From positions 1 to 8,182 of the forward strand of contig DAOVMB010000086.1 in NCBI GenBank assembly GCA_030630905.1: a DNA stretch of 8,182 nucleotides, in the 5' to 3' direction. The position numbers and the translations under genes are program-made. The notes under the pieces were generated by a model. The model saw only the letters and a program-made list of their open reading frames with translations, searched no databases and was not told where the DNA came from. This DNA comes from Sedimentisphaerales bacterium. Its GTDB lineage: Bacteria > Planctomycetota > Phycisphaerae > Sedimentisphaerales > Anaerobacaceae. Shown piece by piece: positions 1 through 7,105 of this stretch. Each line of letters starts with the position of its first letter. The stretch's first letter is position 1.

Positions 1-432
1 GCATGTATGATACTGCCGATTATTATTGTCTCCAGCGAAGAAGCTCTTCGAGCGGTTCCGAAATCTCTCAGAGAGGGAAGTCTTGCTCTTGGAGCGACGA
101 AATGGCAGACAATTTATAAAAACGTGCTGCCCTACTCGATATCGGGAATGCTCACAGGCTCGATTCTGGGTATCGGACGGGCCGCGGGAGAAACCGCACC
201 AATCCTGCTGACCGTTGCCGCCTTCTATTTACCGAAATTGCCAAAATCCATATTCGACCAGGTCATGGCACTGCCTTATCACCTCTATGTACTGACAACT
301 CAGCATCCTGATATAGAAAAGATCAGGCCCATGCAGTACGCAACGGCACTTGTCCTGCTTGCGCTGGTACTCGGAGTCAATTTGGTGGCGATCCTGTTTA
401 GAATTCATATCAGGAAAAAATACAGATGGTAG
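1..432 (+). CDS. pstA: Phosphate ABC transporter permease PstA, C-terminal part (5' end outside window)
   Basis: This is the C-terminal 143 residues of an inner-membrane permease of the PstSCAB phosphate importer. PstA pairs with PstC to form the channel that PstB drives. The frame is open from base 1, so the gene starts upstream; the Met at base 7 is internal. The segment [20 protein letters not shown] is the family EAA loop, the cytoplasmic helix that docks onto the ATPase. It is followed by [14 protein letters not shown], and then by [13 protein letters not shown], a stretch typical of PstA. Two hydrophobic segments follow, ending with one near [20 protein letters not shown] and a basic cytoplasmic tail, HIRKKYRW. 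The stop overlaps the pstB start by 7 bases (426-432), which implies translational coupling. Assignment to PstA rather than PstC rests on gene order (next to pstB) and on the sequence around the EAA loop; I am confident of it. Confidence 0.93.
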   Translation, partial: ACMILPIIIVSSEEALRAVPKSLREGSLALGATKWQTIYKNVLPYSISGMLTGSILGIGRAAGETAPILLTVAAFYLPKLPKSIFDQVMALPYHLYVLTTQHPDIEKIRPMQYATALVLLALVLGVNLVAILFRIHIRKKYRW

Positions 433-1208
433 AAAATAATTCCAACAATAACTCTGGATTCAAGATACGGGCCAAAGATCTGAATTTCTATTACGGCAGC
501 GTGCAGGCACTGTACGACATTACAATGGATATCCCGCCGCGTCAGGTCACCGCGCTGATCGGTCCATCAGGCTGTGGAAAATCAACCTTTCTTCGGACAC
601 TAAACCGGATGAATGATATCATCGACGGAGCCCGGACCGAGGGCAAAATCTGGATCGACGAACTCGATATATATGATTATGCAACCGACATCGTTGCCCT
701 GCGTAAAAAGGTCGGCATGGTCTTTCAGAAATCTAATCCATTCCCAAAGTCTATTTTTGACAATGTGGCGTATGGCCCACGAATTCACGGCACCAAAAAT
801 CGTAAAGAACTTGCCGGCATTGTGGAAAAGAGCCTTGTGCGTGCGGCGCTGTTGGACGAAGTCAAAGACCGTCTCGACAAAAATGCTATAGATCTATCCG
901 GCGGCCAGCAGCAAAGATTATGTATCGCCAGGGCTTTAGCCGTCGAGCCGGAGATTCTTCTGATGGACGAACCGGCCTCGGCTCTTGACCCACAATCCAC
1001 CGCAAAAATAGAAGACCTGATTGACGAACTTCGGCGCGATTACACCATTGTCATCGTGACACATAATATGCAGCAGGCCGCCCGTGTTTCCGATTTAACG
1101 GCCTTCCTCTACGAGGGATACCTCATAGAGACCGGCCCCACCAAGCAAGTCTTCACCAAACCACGGAAGAAAAAGACCGAAGATTACATTACCGGAAGAT
1201 TTGGATAA
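426..1208 (+). CDS. pstB: Phosphate ABC transporter ATP-binding protein PstB
   Basis: This is the cytoplasmic ATPase that powers phosphate import through PstC/PstA. All the nucleotide-binding elements are intact in the 260 residues: Walker [10 protein letters not shown] (46-54), Q-loop glutamine in VFQKSNPFP (Q101), signature LSGGQQQR (157-164), Walker B ILLMDE (177-182, with E182 the catalytic base), D-loop SALDP, and switch histidine in VTHNM (H213). The stretch LRTLNRMND after Walker A and the [19 protein letters not shown] block are typical of PstB. Length is normal for the family, with a short Asn-rich N-terminal extension (ENNSNNNS). The start lies inside the end of pstA, so it is probably translated by coupling. 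The next gene begins 11 bases after the stop. Expression is expected to respond to phosphate starvation, but the operon promoter is outside the window. Confidence 0.97.
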   Translation: MVENNSNNNSGFKIRAKDLNFYYGSVQALYDITMDIPPRQVTALIGPSGCGKSTFLRTLNRMNDIIDGARTEGKIWIDELDIYDYATDIVALRKKVGMVFQKSNPFPKSIFDNVAYGPRIHGTKNRKELAGIVEKSLVRAALLDEVKDRLDKNAIDLSGGQQQRLCIARALAVEPEILLMDEPASALDPQSTAKIEDLIDELRRDYTIVIVTHNMQQAARVSDLTAFLYEGYLIETGPTKQVFTKPRKKKTEDYITGRFG

Positions 1209-1219
1209 AGGTCAGAGAA

Positions 1220-1576
1220 ATGAATGAGACGAACGAGCAAAAAGTCTGGAAAATCCGAACTATTAAGAATTATCCTGAGGCCCATAACCATCTACTTGTT
1301 GGAAAGGTCCTGGAAATCACGGATTCATACATACGTCTTCACTGCCGGGCATATCATTTTGGCAGAGTTATCAACAAGCCTGATGACATTCAGATTGGAA
1401 ATTTGATGATCAGAGTCGTTCCCTGGAGCCGGATTGAGGTAATCAATGAGATGCCGCCTAATTTTGATTACAGGAGAAACACTCTGATTGCTAATAAAGA
1501 AGGGGAAGTCCTTTTCTCGGACGGCCAGCATACGTGCCCTGTAGGATCCGTGACAAAGTACGAGGTCAAATATTAA
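1220..1576 (+). CDS. Small conserved-looking protein of unknown function inside the pst operon, possible Sm-like fold
   Basis: I do not recognise a named family. The 118-residue protein lies in the same direction between pstB (11 bases upstream) and phoU (23 bases downstream), so it is almost certainly part of the phosphate operon. A purine-rich AAAGGTCAGAG sits just before the start codon. There is no signal peptide and no membrane segment, so it is expected in the cytoplasm. Residues 27-42 (VGKVLEITDSYIRLHC) and 62-76 (LMIRVVPWSRIEVIN) look like two beta-hairpin blocks. They recall the Sm1 and Sm2 strands of LSm/Hfq-type barrels, where a 'GKV' strand and a late 'I.W..I..I' strand recur. That fold is inferred by eye only. 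The C-terminal part (NTLIANKEGEVLFSDGQHTC) has a strand-turn-strand pattern. An RNA-binding or regulatory partner of phosphate uptake is possible but unproven. Confidence 0.85.
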   Translation: MNETNEQKVWKIRTIKNYPEAHNHLLVGKVLEITDSYIRLHCRAYHFGRVINKPDDIQIGNLMIRVVPWSRIEVINEMPPNFDYRRNTLIANKEGEVLFSDGQHTCPVGSVTKYEVKY

Positions 1577-1583
1577 GTCAGAT

Positions 1584-1588
1584 AGGAG
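1584..1588 (+). promoter_or_regulatory. Ribosome binding site deciding the phoU start
   Basis: AGGAG lies 11 bases before the ATG at 1600. The frame stays open upstream to an ATG at 1534, but that start would lie inside the preceding gene, would add 22 residues unlike any PhoU N-terminus, and has no such site. A second in-frame ATG at 1612 is closer to usual PhoU N-termini but further from this site. Confidence 0.7.
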
Positions 1589-1599
1589 AAAAGAACCCT

Positions 1600-2265
1600 A
1601 TGACAGTACACATGAAAAGAGAAATCGACAGGCTGAAACAGATGCTGATATCCCTGTGTGAGGTTGTTGAGGAGAATCTCCGCCGGGCGGTCGAATCGAT
1701 CAGACAGCGGGACGCAAATCTCGCCAAGACAGTAATCGAGACGGACATAGAAATCGACCACATGGAAGTTGACATGGAAGAGGAGTGTCTGAAAATCCTG
1801 GCACTATATCAGCCTGTTGCGATTGATTTGCGGTTTATTATCACCGCTCTGAAAATCAACAACGATCTGGAGCGAATTGGTGATTTGGCTGTTAATCTTG
1901 CCGAACACAGCACATTCCTTGCCGGTCGACGAAAAACAGACGTTCCTTTTGACTTTGACGAAATGACCGAAAAAACAGAATTGATGCTTCGGAAAAGTCT
2001 TGACGCTCTCGTGAAGATGGACTCCAAACTGGCATATGAGGTTTGCGCTGCCGACGACGAAATCGATGCCATGGATCGTCAGATGCAGTTAATGGTGCAG
2101 AAAGCAGTTCATACGCACCCGGAGCAAACCGAGTGTCTAATGCACTTGCGCTCGGCATCAGGCCATTTGGAACGTGTAGCGGACCACGCTACGAACATCG
2201 CTGAGGATGTGATTTATATGATCGAGGGCCGAATTGTTCGACACAAGGTTGAGGACTACAAATAG
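1600..2265 (+). CDS. phoU: Phosphate-specific transport system accessory protein PhoU
   Basis: PhoU is a cytoplasmic all-helical protein that joins the Pst transporter to the PhoR-type sensor kinase and holds phosphate-starvation signalling down when phosphate is plentiful. With the start chosen here it has 221 residues, normal for the family. The tandem three-helix repeats are visible. Each carries the metal-binding helix motif: ERIGDLAVNLAE at 91-102 and ERVADHATNIAE at 191-202. The acidic partner helices contain ETDIEIDHMEVDMEEE (47-62) and AADDEIDAMDRQM (150-162). The segment LYQPVAIDLRFI (69-80) is also characteristic. Its place as the last intact gene of a pst operon is the usual one. 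The TAG stop is followed immediately, in frame, by a porin-like open stretch, listed separately. Confidence 0.96.
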   Translation: MTVHMKREIDRLKQMLISLCEVVEENLRRAVESIRQRDANLAKTVIETDIEIDHMEVDMEEECLKILALYQPVAIDLRFIITALKINNDLERIGDLAVNLAEHSTFLAGRRKTDVPFDFDEMTEKTELMLRKSLDALVKMDSKLAYEVCAADDEIDAMDRQMQLMVQKAVHTHPEQTECLMHLRSASGHLERVADHATNIAEDVIYMIEGRIVRHKVEDYK

Positions 2266-2415
2266 AATAATCATTCGGATTTGGGTTTCATTTACGGAGG
2301 TTCGGCTGAATGGATGGATCTGGGATTCAACTACAGGCAGGTCTTCCATAAAGACAGTGCCGGCGATTGGACATACGTCAATGTGATTGGGGCCCAGTTG
2401 AAATTATATTTCTAA
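2266..2415 (+). pseudogene. 3' remnant of an outer-membrane beta-barrel (porin-like) gene, directly behind phoU
   Basis: After the phoU stop the same frame stays open for 49 codons and then ends in TAA. The residues read as beta-barrel strands: LGFIYGGSAEWMDLGFNYRQ, a polar turn HKDSAGDW, then TYVNVIGAQLKLYF at the very end. Alternating hydrophobic and polar residues, a Gly at about -9 and a terminal aromatic pair Tyr-Phe match the C-terminal strand that the BAM machinery recognises in Gram-negative porins. There is no credible start for a barrel. The only in-frame ATG (2314) would give 33 residues, although a GGAGG at 2296-2300 happens to precede it. I infer the tail of a porin whose body was lost by deletion. 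Phosphate-selective porins of the OprP type can be encoded near pst genes, so such an origin is attractive but not shown. A short real peptide is the alternative. Confidence 0.6.
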
Positions 2416-2487
2416 TGTATGGAAGATAGCTTTTAGCTTGATCCGATCTGAATCACAGAACCGAGCCATGAGCCGGTCGAACAGCAC

Positions 2488-3612
2488 TCAGGTTTTCATC
2501 GAATCCAGTTCGATAAAAGCTATCGGCAGGAAGATGAAGACCGGCAGCCACGCCCACAGCTCGGGCATTACCTTGTCAAAAATAACCTCCGTGGCGAGTA
2601 TTTTGCAGACAAAAGTCATAATAAAACACGCCCCGGTCAGCGCAAAACTGATCATCACGGCCGACTTCACCGACTTTGGATCACGACAAACAAGTATCGG
2701 CAGGCTTATCATGAGCATCACCAGATTAATAAGCGGATCGGTGATATGAAAATGCTTCTGGCTGGAAAGCTCCATGTCTACTTGTATTTTTTGTGCTTCG
2801 AGAGCTATTAATTGTCGCAAAGACAACAGAGTCTTATGCTCGGATTCGCACCTGACAGGGATATCTTTTGCGGTTATGTCACTGGCATAAGAAGCTCTCG
2901 GCTGAAGACCTTTTCCGGAGCCAAATTCATTCAGCAGACCGTGAGAGACCCATTCGCCGGTTTCTGGAGATATAGTATACAAGTCCCATCGACCGGTCTG
3001 GTCATTATAAACGGCTTTTTCAGCATCTATACGCCCGGTTACCTCCCAGATGCCGGGCCTGGATGTCGGGCGGCGCAGGAGGATGGTGGGATCAAATAGA
3101 GTTGATGTTTCTACGTCGAATTTTAGAGCGTTTATGAGTGATCCATTACCGTCACTAATGAATCTCACTTGATACGATTCCTTGCCGGGAAGATCACCTT
3201 GGCTGCGCACAAGCTTGTCCGCAAGCGGAGGTATTATTAATTCCTGGTCAATTACCAGCACACCGGTCAACAGCAGCGCGAGAAACACTATCGGGCATAT
3301 TATACGCTTCAAACTAACGCCCGAAGCCATCACGGCCACTAACTCATTGTGACGAACCATTTTGCCGAACGAAAAGGCCGCCGCTACTACGGTTATCATT
3401 CCGGCAAAATCCCGAAAGTAAAGTGTGCTGTTAAAAAGATAAAATGTAAATATATTTTTGATAACAACCGCAGTTTCAAGATCAGCATGCTCTGTAAATT
3501 CGTCAAGATTCACGAATAAATCAATAATGACCCTCAGTCCCGTGAGCACACAAAAAGCTATGAAATAACCTATCAGAAAATTCTTCGCTACATATCTGTC
3601 CAATATTCCCAT
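2488..3612 (-). CDS. lptG: LptF/LptG-family lipopolysaccharide export permease, LptG-type
   Basis: This 374-residue inner-membrane protein belongs to the YjgP/YjgQ family. LptF and LptG together with an LptB ATPase dimer lift lipopolysaccharide out of the inner membrane and onto the periplasmic bridge. N-terminal segments run about 12-33, 60-82 and 104-124. A periplasmic domain spans about 125-285. C-terminal segments run about 290-308, 317-340 and 351-368. The family hallmark is the cytoplasmic coupling segment NELVAVMASGVSLKRI (89-104), which contacts the ATPase. The membrane re-entry HFHITDPLINLVMLMISLPI also fits. Length is normal. The start is supported by AGGTGG (complement of 3622-3627) nine bases upstream. 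It is the last gene of the minus-strand operon, 74 bases after lptF, and convergent with phoU. LptG rather than LptF is assigned from position and size, which is less certain than the family. Confidence 0.85.
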   Translation of the reverse strand: MGILDRYVAKNFLIGYFIAFCVLTGLRVIIDLFVNLDEFTEHADLETAVVIKNIFTFYLFNSTLYFRDFAGMITVVAAAFSFGKMVRHNELVAVMASGVSLKRIICPIVFLALLLTGVLVIDQELIIPPLADKLVRSQGDLPGKESYQVRFISDGNGSLINALKFDVETSTLFDPTILLRRPTSRPGIWEVTGRIDAEKAVYNDQTGRWDLYTISPETGEWVSHGLLNEFGSGKGLQPRASYASDITAKDIPVRCESEHKTLLSLRQLIALEAQKIQVDMELSSQKHFHITDPLINLVMLMISLPILVCRDPKSVKSAVMISFALTGACFIMTFVCKILATEVIFDKVMPELWAWLPVFIFLPIAFIELDSMKT

Positions 3613-3686
3613 ATTTTCATGCCACCTATTGCGGGCAGTCGAGGTTGTTATCCGATCACGGATTTCACCGGGGCTTCGTCATTACC

Positions 3687-5324
3687 TTAATTCTTCAATA
3701 ACCGGCGGTATATCACAACAACTAAAAATAACAAAAATGCCAATCCCGCCCACATCAAAGCTACACCTGAAATGTTTTCCGAACCATGGCTTTTGATAAG
3801 GTTTTTGCCGCTCATTATGCAGACTATCAATACAGCAGCGGGGATACAGCTTGCGCCGAAGGCACTGAGCAGATGTCCACCTTTCTTTATTATACCCAGG
3901 CCGATGCCAATTAATATCATTGGTATGCAGCCCGTTCCGAACACCAGCCGAGTATGTATCTCAGCTTTTATTCGCACTAAAGCTCTGCGTATCTCTCTCT
4001 GTAGCTTACTCTCCAGAGACCTCAGGCTCTCACTCGGTTGCAGTCCTGAGAGTTGTGATAAAGCGGAAGTCAATTTTTTAACTCTCAATGAACCACTTTC
4101 GGTCTTAAACTCATTTGCAGCGACCTCTGCGGCCTGGGGCGGTATCAAACCGCGAATAATAACCCGCATCGTTATTTCTTCTGACCCTTTCTCCCTTGGA
4201 TTGTAGATATCCATCGTCAAAGTCGGCGCCAGTTTATCGCCCTCGATATGCAGCAAGGCTTTCTCGCATATCAAAGTGCGTAAGATTTTTTTGCTTTCGG
4301 TATCATATTCAATGACCACTACTTCGTCTTCGCCTGAGAGTTCCAGTTCTTCGTCTTGTGCACTGCATTGACCGGCGATAAATTTGATCGAGTTCGGCAT
4401 TCCAAGCAACTCATAGAATCTGCCGGCGTCATCTTTCCTTTCCGGAGACATTTCTTTGCGTTTGGTTATTCCGGCGTTAATATCTTGCGCTAATAACTCG
4501 ATGATGATTTGAGCGTAAATCTCGCGTGCCAGTTTCTCGATCGGGTAAAAGTTCATCAAGTCGGCTTCGATTCTTCTCATTTCATCGATCTTTTTGAATT
4601 TTATCTCATCGCTTATCATTGAGCCGAGTTCCACCGTCAACGACCCCCATTCCGCACCCGCCTCCGACTCAGCGCCCATCTGGCTCGACTTGTAAAACAA
4701 TATTTGCACTTCGTTGAATCTTTCATGTGGATTGAATTTTATTTTGGCAATTTCAGCGGTAAAAATGTTTTTTATTTCATTATCTTTCATTTCAGTTACA
4801 ACCACGCCCGAAAGTGTACTGTTTTGCTGGTTGGCCCGGTCGGCATAAATCAGGTACCGGTTATCCGGCGGCAGCTCGTAATATCTTCTTCGCTGGATAT
4901 TACGGAAAAGTATTTTCTCCGCGTCGGACTTAAGAGATTTTTCCGCACGTTGCACAAAAACGGGCATTACATAGAAGCTCAAAAGCAGGTTTGCGATCGT
5001 CACCATAATCGCCAGAGCCAGGCCGGGATAAACCAGCCTTATCAGACTTATTCCGCTCGCCCTGCAGGCGTCAAGCTCACTATCGCTTGCAAAACGCCCG
5101 TAAACCAGAGAGCACGCGAACAGAGCGGCCATCGGCAGCACAAACGTCAGCGTTATCGGCAGAAAATAGCCCATCAGATGAAGCACCTGCCGAGGCCCGA
5201 CGCCGTATTCCTGGACCGGCTGCAGAATACTGCCCAGACTCAGCATTAGCGTCAGCGCGACCACCGCCAATAAAAAAACACGGGAAAGCTCCTGAAATAT
5301 ATATTTATGCAATGTAAAAAGCAT
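3687..5324 (-). CDS. lptF: LptF/LptG-family lipopolysaccharide export permease, LptF-type, with enlarged periplasmic domain
   Basis: This is an inner-membrane subunit of the lipopolysaccharide exporter and partner of the next gene. N-terminal membrane segments lie at about 13-33, 48-75 and 97-120. The coupling segment SELDACRASGISLIRL (82-97) is a textbook match for the family. The C-terminal half has EIHTRLVFGTGCIPMILIGI (455-474), followed by GLGIIKKGG, and further segments at about 488-506 and 520-540. At 545 residues it is much longer than the roughly 360 usual for LptF. The excess lies in the periplasmic region, about 121-455, which is partly acidic (DEELELSGEDEVVVIEYD) and partly predicted helical (SESLRSLESKLQREIRRALV). 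The ribosome binding site is weak, with AAGGG only some distance upstream. The gene starts 44 bases after the isomerase stop, so co-transcription is likely. Confidence 0.85.
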   Translation of the reverse strand: MLFTLHKYIFQELSRVFLLAVVALTLMLSLGSILQPVQEYGVGPRQVLHLMGYFLPITLTFVLPMAALFACSLVYGRFASDSELDACRASGISLIRLVYPGLALAIMVTIANLLLSFYVMPVFVQRAEKSLKSDAEKILFRNIQRRRYYELPPDNRYLIYADRANQQNSTLSGVVVTEMKDNEIKNIFTAEIAKIKFNPHERFNEVQILFYKSSQMGAESEAGAEWGSLTVELGSMISDEIKFKKIDEMRRIEADLMNFYPIEKLAREIYAQIIIELLAQDINAGITKRKEMSPERKDDAGRFYELLGMPNSIKFIAGQCSAQDEELELSGEDEVVVIEYDTESKKILRTLICEKALLHIEGDKLAPTLTMDIYNPREKGSEEITMRVIIRGLIPPQAAEVAANEFKTESGSLRVKKLTSALSQLSGLQPSESLRSLESKLQREIRRALVRIKAEIHTRLVFGTGCIPMILIGIGLGIIKKGGHLLSAFGASCIPAAVLIVCIMSGKNLIKSHGSENISGVALMWAGLAFLLFLVVVIYRRLLKN

Positions 5325-5368
5325 TTTATTATTTAGCCCTTAGTTACCATTCCGGTTTGTTTTGGTCG

Positions 5369-6856
5369 CTATGGTATATCCAGCGGATCGATATCCTTGA
5401 TGCTGTCGGGGTAAATCTGGTAGGGATATTTTTTCAGCAGCTCTTTGCCGTATTGGGCGATCAAGGTCTTATTCTGTTCGCTCATCATTCTGCTTTTGAT
5501 CTGCCCGTCCATACTACTTGAGTATAGCTTCTCTTTGCCGGGGGCCTTTTCCAGTATCTTGACGATGCGCCAACTAATCCCCTGCCGGTAAAAACCCTTC
5601 ACGGGCCCGATGATTTGATTCGGATCGCCCGCCCATAAATCCTTCCAGAACAATCCCTCGCTACTGGGATGCGTAGTAAAGGCTTTGCCCTGTTTTTCGA
5701 GAGAGTATTGTTGCCTGACCGCTTCGAAATCCTTGCCGCTGTCAAGTGCAGCTCTTGCCTGTTTGGCGGTCTTAAGGTCCTGACACCAGATCAGGTCGAT
5801 CTTCAGGCTTTTGCTTGTTCCGAACGATTCTTTATTTCTACCGAAGTAGGCGATGATTTGCTCGGTTGTCGGATCTTTTAGCTCTTTGCGCTTCGCGGCC
5901 CTGGCTTCACCGAGCAGCCTCCTGTCCTCATAATCTCTGACTTGTTTTAACAAATCTTTATCCCTGTCGAGTCTAAGCGCTTTGGCCTCGGAGACCAGCA
6001 GCGGCATTCGCAGTGCCCGCTCCAATAACTGATCGACACCCTTCGGAGTATTCAGGTCTCGCGGACGACGCGGCGGGACAATATCACAGAGCGCTTCGAA
6101 CCAGTCTTTCAGTGTTATTTTCCCGGAATTATACTGTGCCAGCACAATATTTATCTCTGCCGGCATCAATTCGTCTTTAACCTGAGACGTACGGATAAAT
6201 CCGACGTTGCGGGATTGTTTCGGATTACGTAACAGTCTTTCGTGAATCTGGATAACTCTCGGGAAATTCTGGCTTAACTTTTTGACACGAGACTTGCCGT
6301 ATATCTGCTTGTAATACTGATCCCACATCATGCCGGTTTTTGCTCTTTCGACTATCGTTTTCGCACGCGCCTTGTCCAGCTTGGGATCGGCCTGCATCTT
6401 CCGTGTTATTTCATCTTCGGTCACATTTATTTTGCCTTCTATATGCCTTTGTAACAAAAGATTGACAAGCTTTCTCTCGCTGAACCTTCTGACCGAAGTA
6501 TTGATCGCCTCATTTTTGAGATAACCTTGTGCGCAGGCTTCGATTATCATGGCTTTTTCTGCGACCATTTTCATAAGCATCGTTTTGGCATCGACGGGCA
6601 CGGCATTCTCGTCATAGTCATCATAGTCATAAGGGTGAAGCTCGGTCATCAGTCTCTTCTCAAGCTCTCCTTTTATAATCGTGTAATAGGCTATCCTTGC
6701 TACGACTATTGATTCCTTCGCAGCAGGATTAATGACAGGTTGTGAATTTGACTGCTGGGCCGCCGAGGAATATGCCTCTGTGGGGCACAAATAACAAATC
6801 GTCGCCAACAGCCATAAAAAAGGCGCCGCCGGTTTCTTAAAAAGCAATTTTCTCAT
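5369..6856 (-). CDS. Secreted SurA/PrsA-like peptidyl-prolyl cis-trans isomerase
   Basis: This is probably a periplasmic folding factor for outer-membrane or secreted proteins. The 495 residues begin with a signal peptide: basic MRKLLFKK, a hydrophobic core PFLWLLATICYLC, and likely cleavage after an Ala around 28-33. Residues about 50-190 have the helical chaperone-type arrangement seen at the start of SurA-like proteins: an initial strand 'VVARIAYYTIIKGELEKRL', then long amphipathic helices, including a DEITRKMQADPKLD segment. Residues about 347-437 resemble a parvulin (rotamase) domain: LKIDLIWCQDLKTAKQARAA, DSGKDFEAVRQQYS, then QIIGPVKGFYRQGISWRIVK, matching the family pattern of a helix after the first strand and a closing 'G...G..W.I.K' strand. 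A C-terminal helix follows, ending near KKYPYQIYPD. AAGGA (complement of 6865-6869) stands 8 bases before the start. It is first in the operon ahead of lptF and lptG. Catalytic activity of the rather divergent parvulin domain is uncertain. Confidence 0.82.
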   Translation of the reverse strand: MRKLLFKKPAAPFLWLLATICYLCPTEAYSSAAQQSNSQPVINPAAKESIVVARIAYYTIIKGELEKRLMTELHPYDYDDYDENAVPVDAKTMLMKMVAEKAMIIEACAQGYLKNEAINTSVRRFSERKLVNLLLQRHIEGKINVTEDEITRKMQADPKLDKARAKTIVERAKTGMMWDQYYKQIYGKSRVKKLSQNFPRVIQIHERLLRNPKQSRNVGFIRTSQVKDELMPAEINIVLAQYNSGKITLKDWFEALCDIVPPRRPRDLNTPKGVDQLLERALRMPLLVSEAKALRLDRDKDLLKQVRDYEDRRLLGEARAAKRKELKDPTTEQIIAYFGRNKESFGTSKSLKIDLIWCQDLKTAKQARAALDSGKDFEAVRQQYSLEKQGKAFTTHPSSEGLFWKDLWAGDPNQIIGPVKGFYRQGISWRIVKILEKAPGKEKLYSSSMDGQIKSRMMSEQNKTLIAQYGKELLKKYPYQIYPDSIKDIDPLDIP

Positions 6857-6904
6857 CTGTATTTTCCTTAGTTTCAGATATGTGCGATTTCCGACAAATA
6901 CTAA

Positions 6905-7077
6905 TTACTCAACTTGACTGACTTTTACATAAGTGTTGTTTTACTAAGAATATATGAAACTTGTCATTCTGAGCGCAGCGAAGAATCTCTAACGGCAACC
7001 TAGCGTAAATCCCGTTCGTATCCCAGATGCTTCACTTTGTTCAGCATGACAACTCAAAACCCAGTCAAGTTGTATAA
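6905..7077. repeat. Nested imperfect palindrome in the divergent spacer (MITE- or REP-like)
   Basis: Two pairs of inverted arms are nested. The outer pair (6905-6926 with 7056-7077) matches at 18 of 22 positions and includes a perfect 11-base core, CAACTTGACTG at 6910-6920 and its complement at 7062-7072. The inner pair (6959-6988 with 7025-7054) matches at 23 of 30 positions and carries the motif GTCATTCTGAGC...GAAGAATCT against AGATGCTTCA...CAGCATGACA. A short AACGG/CCGTT pair (6991-6995, 7012-7016) sits at the tip. The inner motif resembles a dispersed repeat that I recall from intergenic regions of many unrelated bacterial genomes, but that memory is not checked here. The whole could fold as one long hairpin in DNA or RNA. 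A TATAAT lies at 7073-7078 on the right edge but has no good -35 at the right distance. No transposase is nearby. Confidence 0.7.
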
Positions 7078-7105
7078 TGATATTTTTCGGCAACTTTAGC
7101 CCTAA

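Noticed and set aside
1534..1599. Longer phoU start at 1534, adding 22 residues
   Set aside because: It lies inside the preceding gene, lacks a ribosome site and adds sequence unlike PhoU; AGGAG at 1584-1588 favours the ATG at 1600.
2425..2524. Perfect 11-base inverted repeat (GATAGCTTTTA at 2425-2435 and its complement at 2514-2524) at the convergent gene ends
   Set aside because: The arms are 78 bases apart and one lies in lptG codons; there is no U-tract or compact stem, so it does not make a believable terminator and may be chance.
3650..3664. Short hairpin ATCCG/CGGAT between lptF and lptG as a terminator
   Set aside because: The stem is only 5 bases with no T-run on either side, and the two permeases are expected to be co-expressed.
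3772..4206. Plus-strand open frame of 144 codons opposite the lptF C-terminus
   Set aside because: Its hydrophobic stretches mirror the membrane segments of lptF on the other strand; there is no independent evidence.
4704..5249. Plus-strand open frame of 181 codons opposite lptF
   Set aside because: It is a shadow of the well-supported lptF frame, is rich in His, Gln and Arg, and shows no family features or ribosome site.
6959..7054. Repeat arms as part of a CRISPR array
   Set aside because: There are only two arms, inverted and imperfect, with no regular spacers and no cas genes.
7073..7078. TATAAT as a promoter -10 box for the protease gene
   Set aside because: No acceptable -35 lies 16-18 bases upstream, the box sits on the repeat edge, and it is 270 bases from the start codon.
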